Positions 41,054 through 48,911 of a stretch of 64,000 bases of DNA are shown here, one piece after another. The stretch is from Croceicoccus naphthovorans (lineage in GTDB: Bacteria > Pseudomonadota > Alphaproteobacteria > Sphingomonadales > Sphingomonadaceae): positions 2,979,501-3,043,500 of the forward strand of contig NZ_CP011770.1 in the NCBI RefSeq assembly GCF_001028705.1, given 5' to 3'. The translations under genes were made by a program, and so were the position numbers. Below the pieces are notes generated by a model, which was not told the DNA's origin, ran no database searches, and was given only the letters and a program-made list of their open reading frames with translations. Numbering within the stretch: position 1 is the stretch's first letter; each line of letters starts with the position of its first letter.

Positions 41054-41490
41054 TGTGCGCCCGGCGAGGACCGGCCCTGCGTCCCAAACTTCGGCGCTGC
41101 CTGGAAGGGATTGGTTGCGCTGACTCGCCAATCGATCGCAAGGGGTGAGGCCGCGCCACATGCCAGTCTTGGAGATTCGGCAAAAGCCCCGGCTATCGCA
41201 GAGCACCAATCAGTTCCGTGTTGTTCCGTCACTGAGAATACCCCCCAAGCGGTTATTGTGGCAGCAGCGTGCCTGTGCCCTCGTCTTGATGGTTAACACC
41301 GAATCATTATCGCGGCGTAAACGGGGCTGCTGAAAGTTCATTTCCGATCGGGCAGCCCCATACCCGGCCTGACACAACCCGCCGTTTGCGCCTCCTGGAT
41401 TCGCAAGACTGAGGGAGCCCTACTGATAGCCCTTTGATACCGCGTTGAATTGTTGGGGAATCCAGATTGCACTTGCTCCAGGAAAGTGTT

Positions 41491-42042
41491 CTAGGGCGTA
41501 GACTCATTAGCGGCGATCCATAGGCGTGTGCAGAAGAGCTTGATGGCAGCGAGGAAGTTATCGCTTCGTTTGTCGTATCTGGTGGCCAAGCCTCTGGCGT
41601 TTTTGAGTTTCCCGAAGAAACGCTCGACCAGATTACGGTAGCGATACAGGAAGCTGCTGAACGCGAAGCCTTTGCGACGATTGCGCTTGACTGGGATGTT
41701 GGCGAAGCCACCCTGCGCGGTGATCTGACTGCGAATGGCATCGCTGTCATAAGCCTTATCGGCGAGAAAGGTGGTGGCGTTCGGCACGGCGGCCAGCAGC
41801 CTCTCGGCCTCACGGCAATCGCTCGCCTGGCCTTCGGACAGATGCAGTTGGATCGGCAGGCCGCGACCATCAACCAGGGCATGGATCTTGGTTGTCAAAC
41901 CGCCCCGGGAACGTCCCATGCAGCGATTTGGGTCCCCCTTTTTAGGGTCGCACCGTGCTGGTGGACCCGGATGGAAGAACTGTCGATCATGACCAACTCG
42001 CCGTCGAAGGCTTGGCTCACCGCTTCGAGAAGGCGGTCCCAC
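41491..42042 (-). CDS. IS5-family (IS427-type) transposase, orfB, copy A
   Basis: This frame encodes the catalytic C-terminal half (SRGGLTTKIHALVDGRGLPI, LADKAYDSDAIRSQI, RNLVERFFGKLKNARGLATR). It is joined to orfA by a -1 frameshift at the AAAAAGGGGG stretch (41934-41943 on the complement), typical of this group. The stop TAG at 41491-41493 lies in the flanking target bases, not inside the element. Confidence 0.85.
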   Translation of the reverse strand: MGPPSRSGEPSLRRRVGHDRQFFHPGPPARCDPKKGDPNRCMGRSRGGLTTKIHALVDGRGLPIQLHLSEGQASDCREAERLLAAVPNATTFLADKAYDSDAIRSQITAQGGFANIPVKRNRRKGFAFSSFLYRYRNLVERFFGKLKNARGLATRYDKRSDNFLAAIKLFCTRLWIAANESTP

Positions 42043-42334
42043 ACACCGGCTTTGCGCCAGCGCACGAAACGGTTGTAGCAGGTGGTATGTGGGCCATAGC
42101 GCTCGGGAATATCAGCCCAAGGACTGCCCGTGCGAAAGCGCCACAATATCCCGTCGATGACCCGCCGGTCATCCACACGCGGAACCCCGCGAGGCTTGTT
42201 CGGCAACAACGGCTCGATCACCAGCCACTCATCATCGGTCAGTTCAAATCTACGACGCGTCATCCAAAGCTCCTTCCCGAAGCCTTGAATCAACCGCGCC
42301 CGCGCCGCGCAAGTCAGTTTATGAGTTTACGGCC
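41494..42334. mobile_element. IS5-family (IS427 group) element, copy A, 841 bp
   Basis: Ends are imperfect inverted repeats (GGGCGTAGACTCATT at 41494; GGCCGTAAACTCATA reading in from 42334), with flanking TA dinucleotides. A copy of the same length and apparently identical sequence lies at 45857-46697 in the same orientation. Confidence 0.85.
41895..42263 (-). CDS. IS5-family (IS427-type) transposase, orfA, copy A
   Basis: Start MTRRRFELTDDEWLVIEPLL; contains the DUF4096-like N-terminal domain (RVIDGILWRFRTGSPWADIP, YNRFVRWRKAGVWDRLLE, and the first Asp in MIDSSSIRVHQHG). Ends after the frameshift site where orfB continues the protein. Confidence 0.85.
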   Translation of the reverse strand: MTRRRFELTDDEWLVIEPLLPNKPRGVPRVDDRRVIDGILWRFRTGSPWADIPERYGPHTTCYNRFVRWRKAGVWDRLLEAVSQAFDGELVMIDSSSIRVHQHGATLKRGTQIAAWDVPGAV

Positions 42335-42807
42335 TAGAACTGTCAGGATCCCGCGAAGACACAGGACTTCGGCATCACGAAAGAGCGAAGATGATGCCAA
42401 AGCTGGCAATGCGCGCGAGGGCATTCGGATTACGTCAGCGCCAATTCACCAGCCGCGAGTGGCGATCACATTAAATATCACAGGGGTCGGAAGATTGTTC
42501 TCGGACAAAAGCCAAATGCCGTGCATTCGTGAACAAACCCAATTTATAGATAATTTGGTGTTAACCCCACTCGCTAACACTCCATACTGACGATGGCCAA
42601 TAGGATGGCATTTGACGAGACGAAGCGTGGGCTCTGAAACCTCGCTCATGTCCAGTCCGTCCCGCGAACCGGTCTTCTCGGGACGCAGTTGAAACTGGAG
42701 GGGTTGCAATTCTCACCTGGACCTAGGCCATCCGTCACCTGCCATCGCGCAGTGATGAAAATTCTGTAATTCGTTTACGCGCCCGGATCGGGCTTCAGGG
42801 AAAGAAA
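42335..42807. other. Intergenic region upstream of PilZ gene
   Basis: No gene is supported in these 473 bases. Several short frames lack ribosome sites or family features. It should contain the promoter for the PilZ gene at 42808. Confidence 0.4.
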
Positions 42808-43200
42808 ATGGAACAAACCAAGGCAGTCCGCCAGCGTATCGTCAAACGTCAATATGATCGGGTGAAATCATGTCACCGCGTTGAATGCCGTGCGGGCGGT
42901 CACCAGTTCAGTGCGGTGCTGGCGAACGTTTCCGTCGGTGGATGCATGCTGGAAATTCCGAGAAACCGACTCTCGATCGCTGACCGGGTAAACATTAAGG
43001 TCGACAATGGCATCAGGACTTCGGGCATTGTCGTCTGGGACAGGAACGCATTCGTCGGAATCAAGTTCGATAGCTGCCTGCACGAGGCGGTGGTCAGCTT
43101 CCTTGCCTTCAGTGCAAAGGCATCCCACCTCACAAGGAATGCTCCGAGTGATCGCTTTGGAAGGACACTTCCGCGTTTGCGAGCTGACGTGCTCCCCTGA
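42808..43200 (+). CDS. PilZ-domain protein (c-di-GMP binding)
   Basis: The 130-residue protein has QYDRVKSCHRVECRAGG (RxxxR-like part is imperfect) and ANVSVGGCMLEIP (the NxSxxG motif), followed by the beta-barrel core ending AFVGIKFDSCLHEAVVSFL. PilZ domains bind cyclic di-GMP. The last ~25 residues run into the IS3 fragment and look unusual (TRNAPSDRFGRTLPRLRADVLP), so the natural C-terminus may be lost. AAAGAAA lies upstream of the start. Confidence 0.75.
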   Translation: MEQTKAVRQRIVKRQYDRVKSCHRVECRAGGHQFSAVLANVSVGGCMLEIPRNRLSIADRVNIKVDNGIRTSGIVVWDRNAFVGIKFDSCLHEAVVSFLAFSAKASHLTRNAPSDRFGRTLPRLRADVLP

Positions 43201-43248
43201 AATGTGACCGGTTTTTGGTAGAGTCCGACGCAAAGGAGTCGGACGATA

Positions 43249-43515
43249 ATGAAGCGAAGCAGGTTCAGCGAAGAGCAGATCATCGCGGTTTTGAAGGAGC
43301 AGGAGACTGGCATGCCGACGGCGGAGGTGTGCCGCCGTCACGGGATCAGCTCTGCCACGTTCTACAAATGGAAGTCGAAGTTCGGCGGGCTGGAGGTGTC
43401 CGATGCCCGTCGGCTGCGGACGCTCGAGCAGGAGAACAGTCGGCTGAAGAAGCTGCTGGCCGAGGCGATGCTCGACAATGTTGTGCTGAAGGATCTGGCA
43501 TCAAAAAATGTATGA
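43249..43515 (+). CDS. IS3-family transposase orfA (remnant element)
   Basis: The 88-residue product is a complete IS3 OrfA: MKRSRFSEEQIIAVLKEQE, VCRRHGISSATFYKWKSKFG, then the leucine zipper LEQENSRLKKLLAEAMLDN. The orfB that should follow is absent; after 43515 the sequence switches to an IS110-type remnant. So this is a truncated element. Confidence 0.88.
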   Translation: MKRSRFSEEQIIAVLKEQETGMPTAEVCRRHGISSATFYKWKSKFGGLEVSDARRLRTLEQENSRLKKLLAEAMLDNVVLKDLASKNV

Positions 43516-43747
43516 CCCGCCCTGTCCATGCAAGGGTCGATTGGTGTTGACGGTGCCAGTCTGCACAAATGTATCCGGCCTCTCGCGAGTGGGCCGCTGT
43601 TGCGGCCAGGCCTTGATGAGATCCGCGCGCCTCGTTCCCAGATAAATGCTTCGGGCTTGCTGCCCGCTTTTTTGCAGGGGCTTACGATGCGCTGGTCCAC
43701 TGTCTCGTCATCACTCTCACGAACCTCGCAGTTGGTGGCGGCTCCGT

Positions 43748-43991
43748 TCAGCCGAACGCTGGAACGCGCCGCTCGTAGGTCGCACCAGGCTTGGTCAGGA
43801 TTACCCAAACGATGCGGGCGATCTTGGCTGCCAATGCGACAGTGACCTTGTTCTTGTGCATCCTGCTCTCAAGCCCATCGAGCCATGGCCCCAGTCGGTC
43901 CCTGCTTCTGTCGAGGTGCGTAACGCAGGATCGTGCGCCATGGACGATCATCCTTCGCAAGTACTTGTTGCCGCGCTTGCTGATGCCAAGC
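43748..43991 (-). pseudogene. IS110/IS1111-family transposase C-terminal remnant
   Basis: Read on the minus strand, LGISKRGNKYLRRMIVHGAR and KVTVALAAKIARIVWVILT match the C-terminal Transposase_20 domain of IS110-family enzymes. The rest of the gene is cut by the IS3 element at 43992. Its 3' non-coding tail (43530-43747) is kept. Confidence 0.8.
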
Positions 43992-44028
43992 TGGAAATGT
44001 AACGGTTTTGCGCCGGTCACCTATCTCA

Positions 44029-44900
44029 CTATGCCACCTTGGCTTCGAACGCGAGGGGCTGATGCCGCCCAGATATGAATGACGTCGACGGGTGTTGTAG
44101 AACCCCATTGATGTACTGGAAGATGGCAGCCTCAGCCTGACGTCTTGTTGGCCAGCTCTGACGCCAGATCAGTTCCGCCTTCAGCGATTTGAAGAACGTC
44201 TCGACGGCGGAGTTGTCGTAGCAGTTGCCCTTTCCGCTCATCGACGGTCGCAGGCCGTAGGCCTGTAGTTTCTTCTGGTAGTCGTAAGAACAATACTGGC
44301 TGCCGCGATCGGAATGGAAAAGGCAGTCTGGCGGGGCCTGTCTGGCGGCGGATTGCGGAGCCGCACCGCCATGTCCAGCGCCCGGATCGCCAGATCCTTC
44401 TTCATCCGATCGCTGACTGCCCATCCCACGACACGACGGCTATGCAGATCGAGGATGACGGCAAGGTAGAGCCAGCCTTCCTGCGTCCACACATAGGTGA
44501 TATCGCCAGCCCACTTGCGGTTGGGCGTATCTGCGACGAAATCGCCATCGAGCCAGTCCGCTGCGACACCAAGGCGATGGTGGCTGTCGGTCGTAACCTT
44601 GTGCTTGCGGGTACGAACTGGCTTGATCGAGTTGATCCGCATCAGCCGACCAACCCGACGCTCGCCGACATCAAGACCAGCCTCCTTCAGTTCCATCGTC
44701 ATGCGGGGACGACCGTAACTGCCAAGGCTCAGGCTGTACTGCTCCCGGATATGCGCTAGCACTTTCATGTCCATGCGCGCTCGCCGGCTGATCGGGCGTG
44801 ACCGCCAGGATCGGTAGCCACGAGTGCTGACGCGCAGAACCCGGCAGATCGCCTCCACCGGCCAGACATGGCGCCAGCTCTCCACGAACGCGAACCTCAC
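44029..44900 (-). pseudogene. IS3 transposase orfB, frameshifted, copy A
   Basis: The first part (44900 to about 44345) has the integrase start: [20 protein letters not shown] with the first catalytic Asp. The second (44424-44029, another frame) has [16 protein letters not shown] and DNSAVETFFKSLKAELIW. The frame break falls at an imperfect 14-nt duplication, CCGCCAGACAGGCC followed by CCGCCAGACTGCC on the coding strand, so the protein is broken between the first and second Asp. Confidence 0.8.
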
Positions 44901-45169
44901 GGCTTTTGGCTCGCGAAGAACTGCGTGGCCTTTTTTAAAATATCCCTCTCCTCCTTGAGGATACGCTTCTCCCGGCGAAGCTGCTCGTTCTCGCGCGCCA
45001 GCTCGGCATCGGGGTTAGTGGGTAAATCCTCCCTGCGATGCAAACTCACCCAGCGGGTCAACGTCGACAATCCAATGCCCAAATCGGCCGCGACACGCTT
45101 GCGCGGCAGACCGTTGGTCAGTGCAATCCGCACCGCTTCACGCTGAAACTCTTCTCCGTGTTTGATCAT
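44897..45169 (-). CDS. IS3 transposase orfA, copy A
   Basis: Intact 90-residue OrfA (EFQREAVRIALTNGLPRKRV, DLGIGLSTLTRWV, leucine zipper ENEQLRREKRILKEERDILK). It overlaps the orfB start. Confidence 0.88.
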   Translation of the reverse strand: MIKHGEEFQREAVRIALTNGLPRKRVAADLGIGLSTLTRWVSLHRREDLPTNPDAELARENEQLRREKRILKEERDILKKATQFFASQKP

Positions 45170-45234
45170 CTCTTCGGTCTCCTTGAATGAGCAATATGCT
45201 CTCAGGTGACCGGCACAAAACCGTTACATGTCCA

Positions 45235-45374
45235 ATGAGGATAAGACCTAGACAGGCCAGAAGCAGACCGCTCGCTGCTAATAGCAAATCACGTGCATGC
45301 CGATGAGTGCGAAATGAAGAGGCGGCGAGGAAGGTAGTGTAGAGCCCCACTGTTCCGAAAACCACGGCAATCAA
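45235..45374 (-). pseudogene. Truncated small membrane protein (weak)
   Basis: A minus-strand frame from a TTG at 45374 reads VFGTVGLYTTFLAASSFRTH then LLLAASGLLLACLGLILIGH, two hydrophobic stretches, and is then broken by the IS3 end. It may be a real small membrane gene disrupted by the insertion, or chance. Confidence 0.3.
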
Positions 45375-45548
45375 AAATTCTGCTAAAGCTCACATCCGGC
45401 CTAATTACTAAAGAGTATGATGACTGCAAGCAGAAACGTTGAACGACTCCAGCTTGGGCATATGCTTTAGCCTGCTGCCGGTTTGGTGGACATCGAGGGC
45501 AGCCCAAGCTTCCCGTTCGAAGTCGATAGGATTGAGGTGACCCTAGGG

Positions 45549-45705
45549 TCAAGGACGCCGGGTCGGCTTGTAGAAGGCTTCAATATAATCGAGCACGTCG
45601 GCTCTCGCTTGCGCCTTCGTGCAGTAGATGCTCTTCCCGATCCGATTGATCTTGAGCGAGGAGAAGAAACTATCCATGACGGCATTATCCCAGCAGTTTC
45701 CGGAC
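45549..45705 (-). pseudogene. IS3-family transposase orfB remnant
   Basis: On the minus strand, NCWDNAVMDSFFSSLKINRI and ARADVLDYIEAFYKPTRRP match the end of IS3 OrfB. A stop codon lies just upstream of the NCWDNA motif, and the rest is gone. Confidence 0.75.
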
Positions 45706-45778
45706 TAGCTCATTGAGCAGGTGACGCCATTATCGGCCATCACCGCTGGAACTGCTCGCTGGTATGCAGGGCGGATTC

Positions 45779-45856
45779 AACCGGTAGTCGCAACAGCTTG
45801 CTTTTTGATCTGTGCCAGGCACTGGCCAGGTGCCTCTGCGGGTTTTTTCCAGACTA
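45779..45856 (-). pseudogene. IS30-family transposase remnant, C-terminal piece
   Basis: Minus strand reads LVWKKPAEAPGQCLAQIKK, matching the end of IS30 transposases (LxWKTPAEA). It continues from the 46698-46818 piece across the inserted IS5-type element. Confidence 0.65.
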
Positions 45857-46405
45857 GGGCGTAGACTCATTAGCGGCGATCCATAGGCGTGTGCAGAAGA
45901 GCTTGATGGCAGCGAGGAAGTTATCGCTTCGTTTGTCGTATCTGGTGGCCAAGCCTCTGGCGTTTTTGAGTTTCCCGAAGAAACGCTCGACCAGATTACG
46001 GTAGCGATACAGGAAGCTGCTGAACGCGAAGCCTTTGCGACGATTGCGCTTGACTGGGATGTTGGCGAAGCCACCCTGCGCGGTGATCTGACTGCGAATG
46101 GCATCGCTGTCATAAGCCTTATCGGCGAGAAAGGTGGTGGCGTTCGGCACGGCGGCCAGCAGCCTCTCGGCCTCACGGCAATCGCTCGCCTGGCCTTCGG
46201 ACAGATGCAGTTGGATCGGCAGGCCGCGACCATCAACCAGGGCATGGATCTTGGTTGTCAAACCGCCCCGGGAACGTCCCATGCAGCGATTTGGGTCCCC
46301 CTTTTTAGGGTCGCACCGTGCTGGTGGACCCGGATGGAAGAACTGTCGATCATGACCAACTCGCCGTCGAAGGCTTGGCTCACCGCTTCGAGAAGGCGGT
46401 CCCAC
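45854..46405 (-). CDS. IS5-family (IS427-type) transposase, orfB, copy B
   Basis: Translation is the same as the copy A orfB; -1 frameshift site at 46297-46306. The stop again uses flanking target bases. Confidence 0.85.
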   Translation of the reverse strand: MGPPSRSGEPSLRRRVGHDRQFFHPGPPARCDPKKGDPNRCMGRSRGGLTTKIHALVDGRGLPIQLHLSEGQASDCREAERLLAAVPNATTFLADKAYDSDAIRSQITAQGGFANIPVKRNRRKGFAFSSFLYRYRNLVERFFGKLKNARGLATRYDKRSDNFLAAIKLFCTRLWIAANESTP

Positions 46406-46697
46406 ACACCGGCTTTGCGCCAGCGCACGAAACGGTTGTAGCAGGTGGTATGTGGGCCATAGCGCTCGGGAATATCAGCCCAAGGACTGCCCGTGCGAAA
46501 GCGCCACAATATCCCGTCGATGACCCGCCGGTCATCCACACGCGGAACCCCGCGAGGCTTGTTCGGCAACAACGGCTCGATCACCAGCCACTCATCATCG
46601 GTCAGTTCAAATCTACGACGCGTCATCCAAAGCTCCTTCCCGAAGCCTTGAATCAACCGCGCCCGCGCCGCGCAAGTCAGTTTATGAGTTTACGGCC
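45857..46697. mobile_element. IS5-family (IS427 group) element, copy B, 841 bp
   Basis: Same ends and length as copy A, offset 4363 bases, same orientation, with TA on both sides. It is inserted into an IS30-family remnant. Confidence 0.85.
46258..46626 (-). CDS. IS5-family (IS427-type) transposase, orfA, copy B
   Basis: Translation is the same as the copy A orfA; start MTRRRFELTDDEW. Confidence 0.85.
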   Translation of the reverse strand: MTRRRFELTDDEWLVIEPLLPNKPRGVPRVDDRRVIDGILWRFRTGSPWADIPERYGPHTTCYNRFVRWRKAGVWDRLLEAVSQAFDGELVMIDSSSIRVHQHGATLKRGTQIAAWDVPGAV

Positions 46698-46818
46698 TAG
46701 GGCTTTACTGGGGTCTTCTATTGAGAGCAGCGGCAACAGCAGCAAGCGCTTCGGGATGGTGAGCGCTGAGATCCGAACCTTTCGGGAAATACTGGCGCAG
46801 AAGGCCGAAGTTAACTAA
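46698..46818 (-). pseudogene. IS30-family transposase remnant, upstream piece
   Basis: Minus strand reads GLLRQYFPKGSDLSAHHPEA then LAAVAAALNRRP, a strong IS30 signature. With the IS5-type element removed, the frame continues into KALVWKKPAEA with one single-base shift. Confidence 0.7.
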
Positions 46819-46920
46819 TTACAAATGTTTATGACAAATTATGCCTTGGAAATAGCCTAAATAATTCGTTTACCGTTCCCGCTTCATAGCCGCTGCGTTC
46901 CGAAGGAGGACCGCAGAATT

Positions 46921-48585
46921 ATGACCCAACGTTTCCGCAAAAACCGCTTCATGGCTTCGACGGCAATCCTTGCCGCGGCGGTGCTGCCTGTTCAGTCCGC
47001 GCTTGCCGATCCGGCGGTGTACTTCAACGAAGATTTGAACGCGGGCCTTCAGACTTTCCTCGATACCGCCGATGCCGCCGATCAGGCCTATAACGATGCC
47101 AATCCGGGCGCGACGCAAGACTCGCTGATTTTCCAGTACGACATCACCAACATCAGCAGCGACCGTTTTGCGGTCACCGACACGACCGGTACGGTCACGG
47201 TCTATGTGCAAACGACCTTGGCCGGAGCCCCGGCTACGAATACGTCAACCGGTGACGAAGGTGGCGACGGCTTCACCAACTGGTCGGTCGGCTATGCCGC
47301 GGGCGACTGGATGAGTGTTGTCGCGGCAGGCTACACGCTCTCTTTCTACAGCGACGCCAGCTACACCACATCATACGACATCAACGCGGTCGGTCTTCAT
47401 GTCAATGACTGGGGTACCTGCTGCACCACCGGCAACACTACGCCCGATGGCAGCACAGCAAACGCGTCGGAAATCTACATGCTGTTCAACGGGTCAACCC
47501 CATTGCTGGTCGGCGGGATCGGCACCAGCATCGGCGGTGAAGAGCACTTCGTTGCCGCGATCGACGACCGCAACAATTTCTCCAGCGTGACGTTGGTCCC
47601 CAACGGCAGCGGTGAGTATTTCGGCGCGGGCGGCTACCTTGTCTTCAGCACGTTGCAGATCGGATCGGTTCCCGCCGGATCGTCGGTGGTCACCGTGGGC
47701 ACGACCGCCGGGCCAATTTCCGGCGGCGAGAATGCAACGCCGGAAACGGTCGACGATGGCACCTACGAACCGTCGATGGACGGCGGTACGCTTGCCTTCG
47801 ATAGTGACGACAGCTTCGACACCGACCTGACCGTTACCGGCAATGGCGGCACCATCGATACCGGCACGTTCTATGTTGCGTTGAACGGCACGCTGACGGA
47901 CCAATCCGGGCCCTCTGGCGCGTTGATCAAGACCGGGTCGGGCACGCTGTTGCTGACCGGCATGAATACGTTCACCGGCGGGTGGGATATCCAACAGGGC
48001 ACCCTGGCGGGGTCAACCGAAACGATCGTGGGCAACGCCGCGAACAGCGGGCACCTGCTGATCGATCAGGACACGGACGGTACCTTCGCGGGCGACGTTT
48101 CGGGCACGGGTTCTCTGACGAAGGACGGCGATGGCAACGTCACGCTGACGGGTACGAACACTTATACCGGCGGCACGACGATCTCTGGCGGTACGCTGAC
48201 CGGATCGACGACATCGCTGACCGGGGACGTGCTGAACAACGCGGCGCTGGTTATCGATCAGGATACCGACGGCACGTTCGCGGGCGACGTATCGGGCGCA
48301 GGATTGCTGCGCAAGGACGGCGACGGCCACGTCACGCTGACCGGTACGAACACTTATACCGGCGGCACGACGATCTCTGGCGGTACTCTGACCGGTTCGA
48401 CGACTTCGCTGACAGGCGACGTGTTGAATAACGCGGCGCTGGTGATCGATCAGGACACGGACGGAACCTTCGTTGGCGATGTTTCGGGCACCGGGTCGCT
48501 GATCAAGAGCGGCGACGGCAATGTCACGCTGACCGGCACGAACAGCTATACCGGCGGGACCTTGATCGCGGGCGCGGCACTCTGA
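46921..48585 (+). CDS. Autotransporter passenger (N-terminal part of a frameshifted gene)
   Basis: The start has AAGGAGG upstream. A signal peptide (FMASTAILAAAVLPVQSALA) is followed by a passenger region rich in Gly/Thr/Asp. From about residue 330 come passenger-associated repeats of 64 residues (GNVTLTGTNTYTGGTTISGG, then LNNAALVIDQDTDGTFAGDV). The frame stops at 48585 after TGGTLIAGAAL, where two extra bases break the repeat; the rest is encoded by the frame at 48615. Intact, the protein would be a secreted surface protein exported through its own barrel. Confidence 0.85.
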   Translation: MTQRFRKNRFMASTAILAAAVLPVQSALADPAVYFNEDLNAGLQTFLDTADAADQAYNDANPGATQDSLIFQYDITNISSDRFAVTDTTGTVTVYVQTTLAGAPATNTSTGDEGGDGFTNWSVGYAAGDWMSVVAAGYTLSFYSDASYTTSYDINAVGLHVNDWGTCCTTGNTTPDGSTANASEIYMLFNGSTPLLVGGIGTSIGGEEHFVAAIDDRNNFSSVTLVPNGSGEYFGAGGYLVFSTLQIGSVPAGSSVVTVGTTAGPISGGENATPETVDDGTYEPSMDGGTLAFDSDDSFDTDLTVTGNGGTIDTGTFYVALNGTLTDQSGPSGALIKTGSGTLLLTGMNTFTGGWDIQQGTLAGSTETIVGNAANSGHLLIDQDTDGTFAGDVSGTGSLTKDGDGNVTLTGTNTYTGGTTISGGTLTGSTTSLTGDVLNNAALVIDQDTDGTFAGDVSGAGLLRKDGDGHVTLTGTNTYTGGTTISGGTLTGSTTSLTGDVLNNAALVIDQDTDGTFVGDVSGTGSLIKSGDGNVTLTGTNSYTGGTLIAGAAL

Positions 48586-48911
48586 CGGGTTCGACTACGT
48601 CGCTGACGGGCGATGTGCTGAACGATGCGGTGATGATCATCGATCAGGATGTCGACGGCACCTTTGCGGGCGTGATCGTCGGCACCGGCTCGCTGACCAA
48701 GGACGGCGACGGGAACGTCACGCTGACCGGCATGAACGGTTTCACTGGCGGCACTTCGATCCTCGGCGGTGCGCTGACGGCTTCGACCATGTCGCTGGGC
48801 GGTATGGTGCTGAACGATGCCACGCTGATCATCGATGAGGATGCCGACGCCGAATTCGCCGGGCTGCTTTCCGGCACCGGCGATATGGAAAAGACCGGCA
48901 GCGGCATCGTC
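47942..48911 (+). repeat. Tandem 192-bp repeats in the autotransporter
   Basis: The ACGCTGAC-type unit start recurs at 48142, 48334, 48526 and 48720. The spacings are 192, 192 and 194 bases, so the last interval holds the extra 2 bp. More diverged copies flank these on both sides. Confidence 0.85.

Larger units (their letters stand above)
43992..45234. mobile_element. IS3-family element, copy A, 1243 bp
   Basis: Inverted ends read TGGAAATGTAACGGTTTTG at 43992 and TGGACATGTAACGGTTTTG inward from 45234. It has orfA and a frameshifted orfB on the minus strand. Flanks do not show a clear 3-4 bp duplication. A partial copy is at 58876-59456. Confidence 0.85.

Noticed and set aside
41494..46697. 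Assembly duplication as the cause of the two identical IS5-type copies
   Set aside because: Flanks differ on all four sides and each has its own TA duplication, so two real insertions are more likely; long reads would confirm.
47942..48911. Regular repeats considered as CRISPR
   Set aside because: Units are 192 bp, translated, and part of autotransporter passenger repeats.
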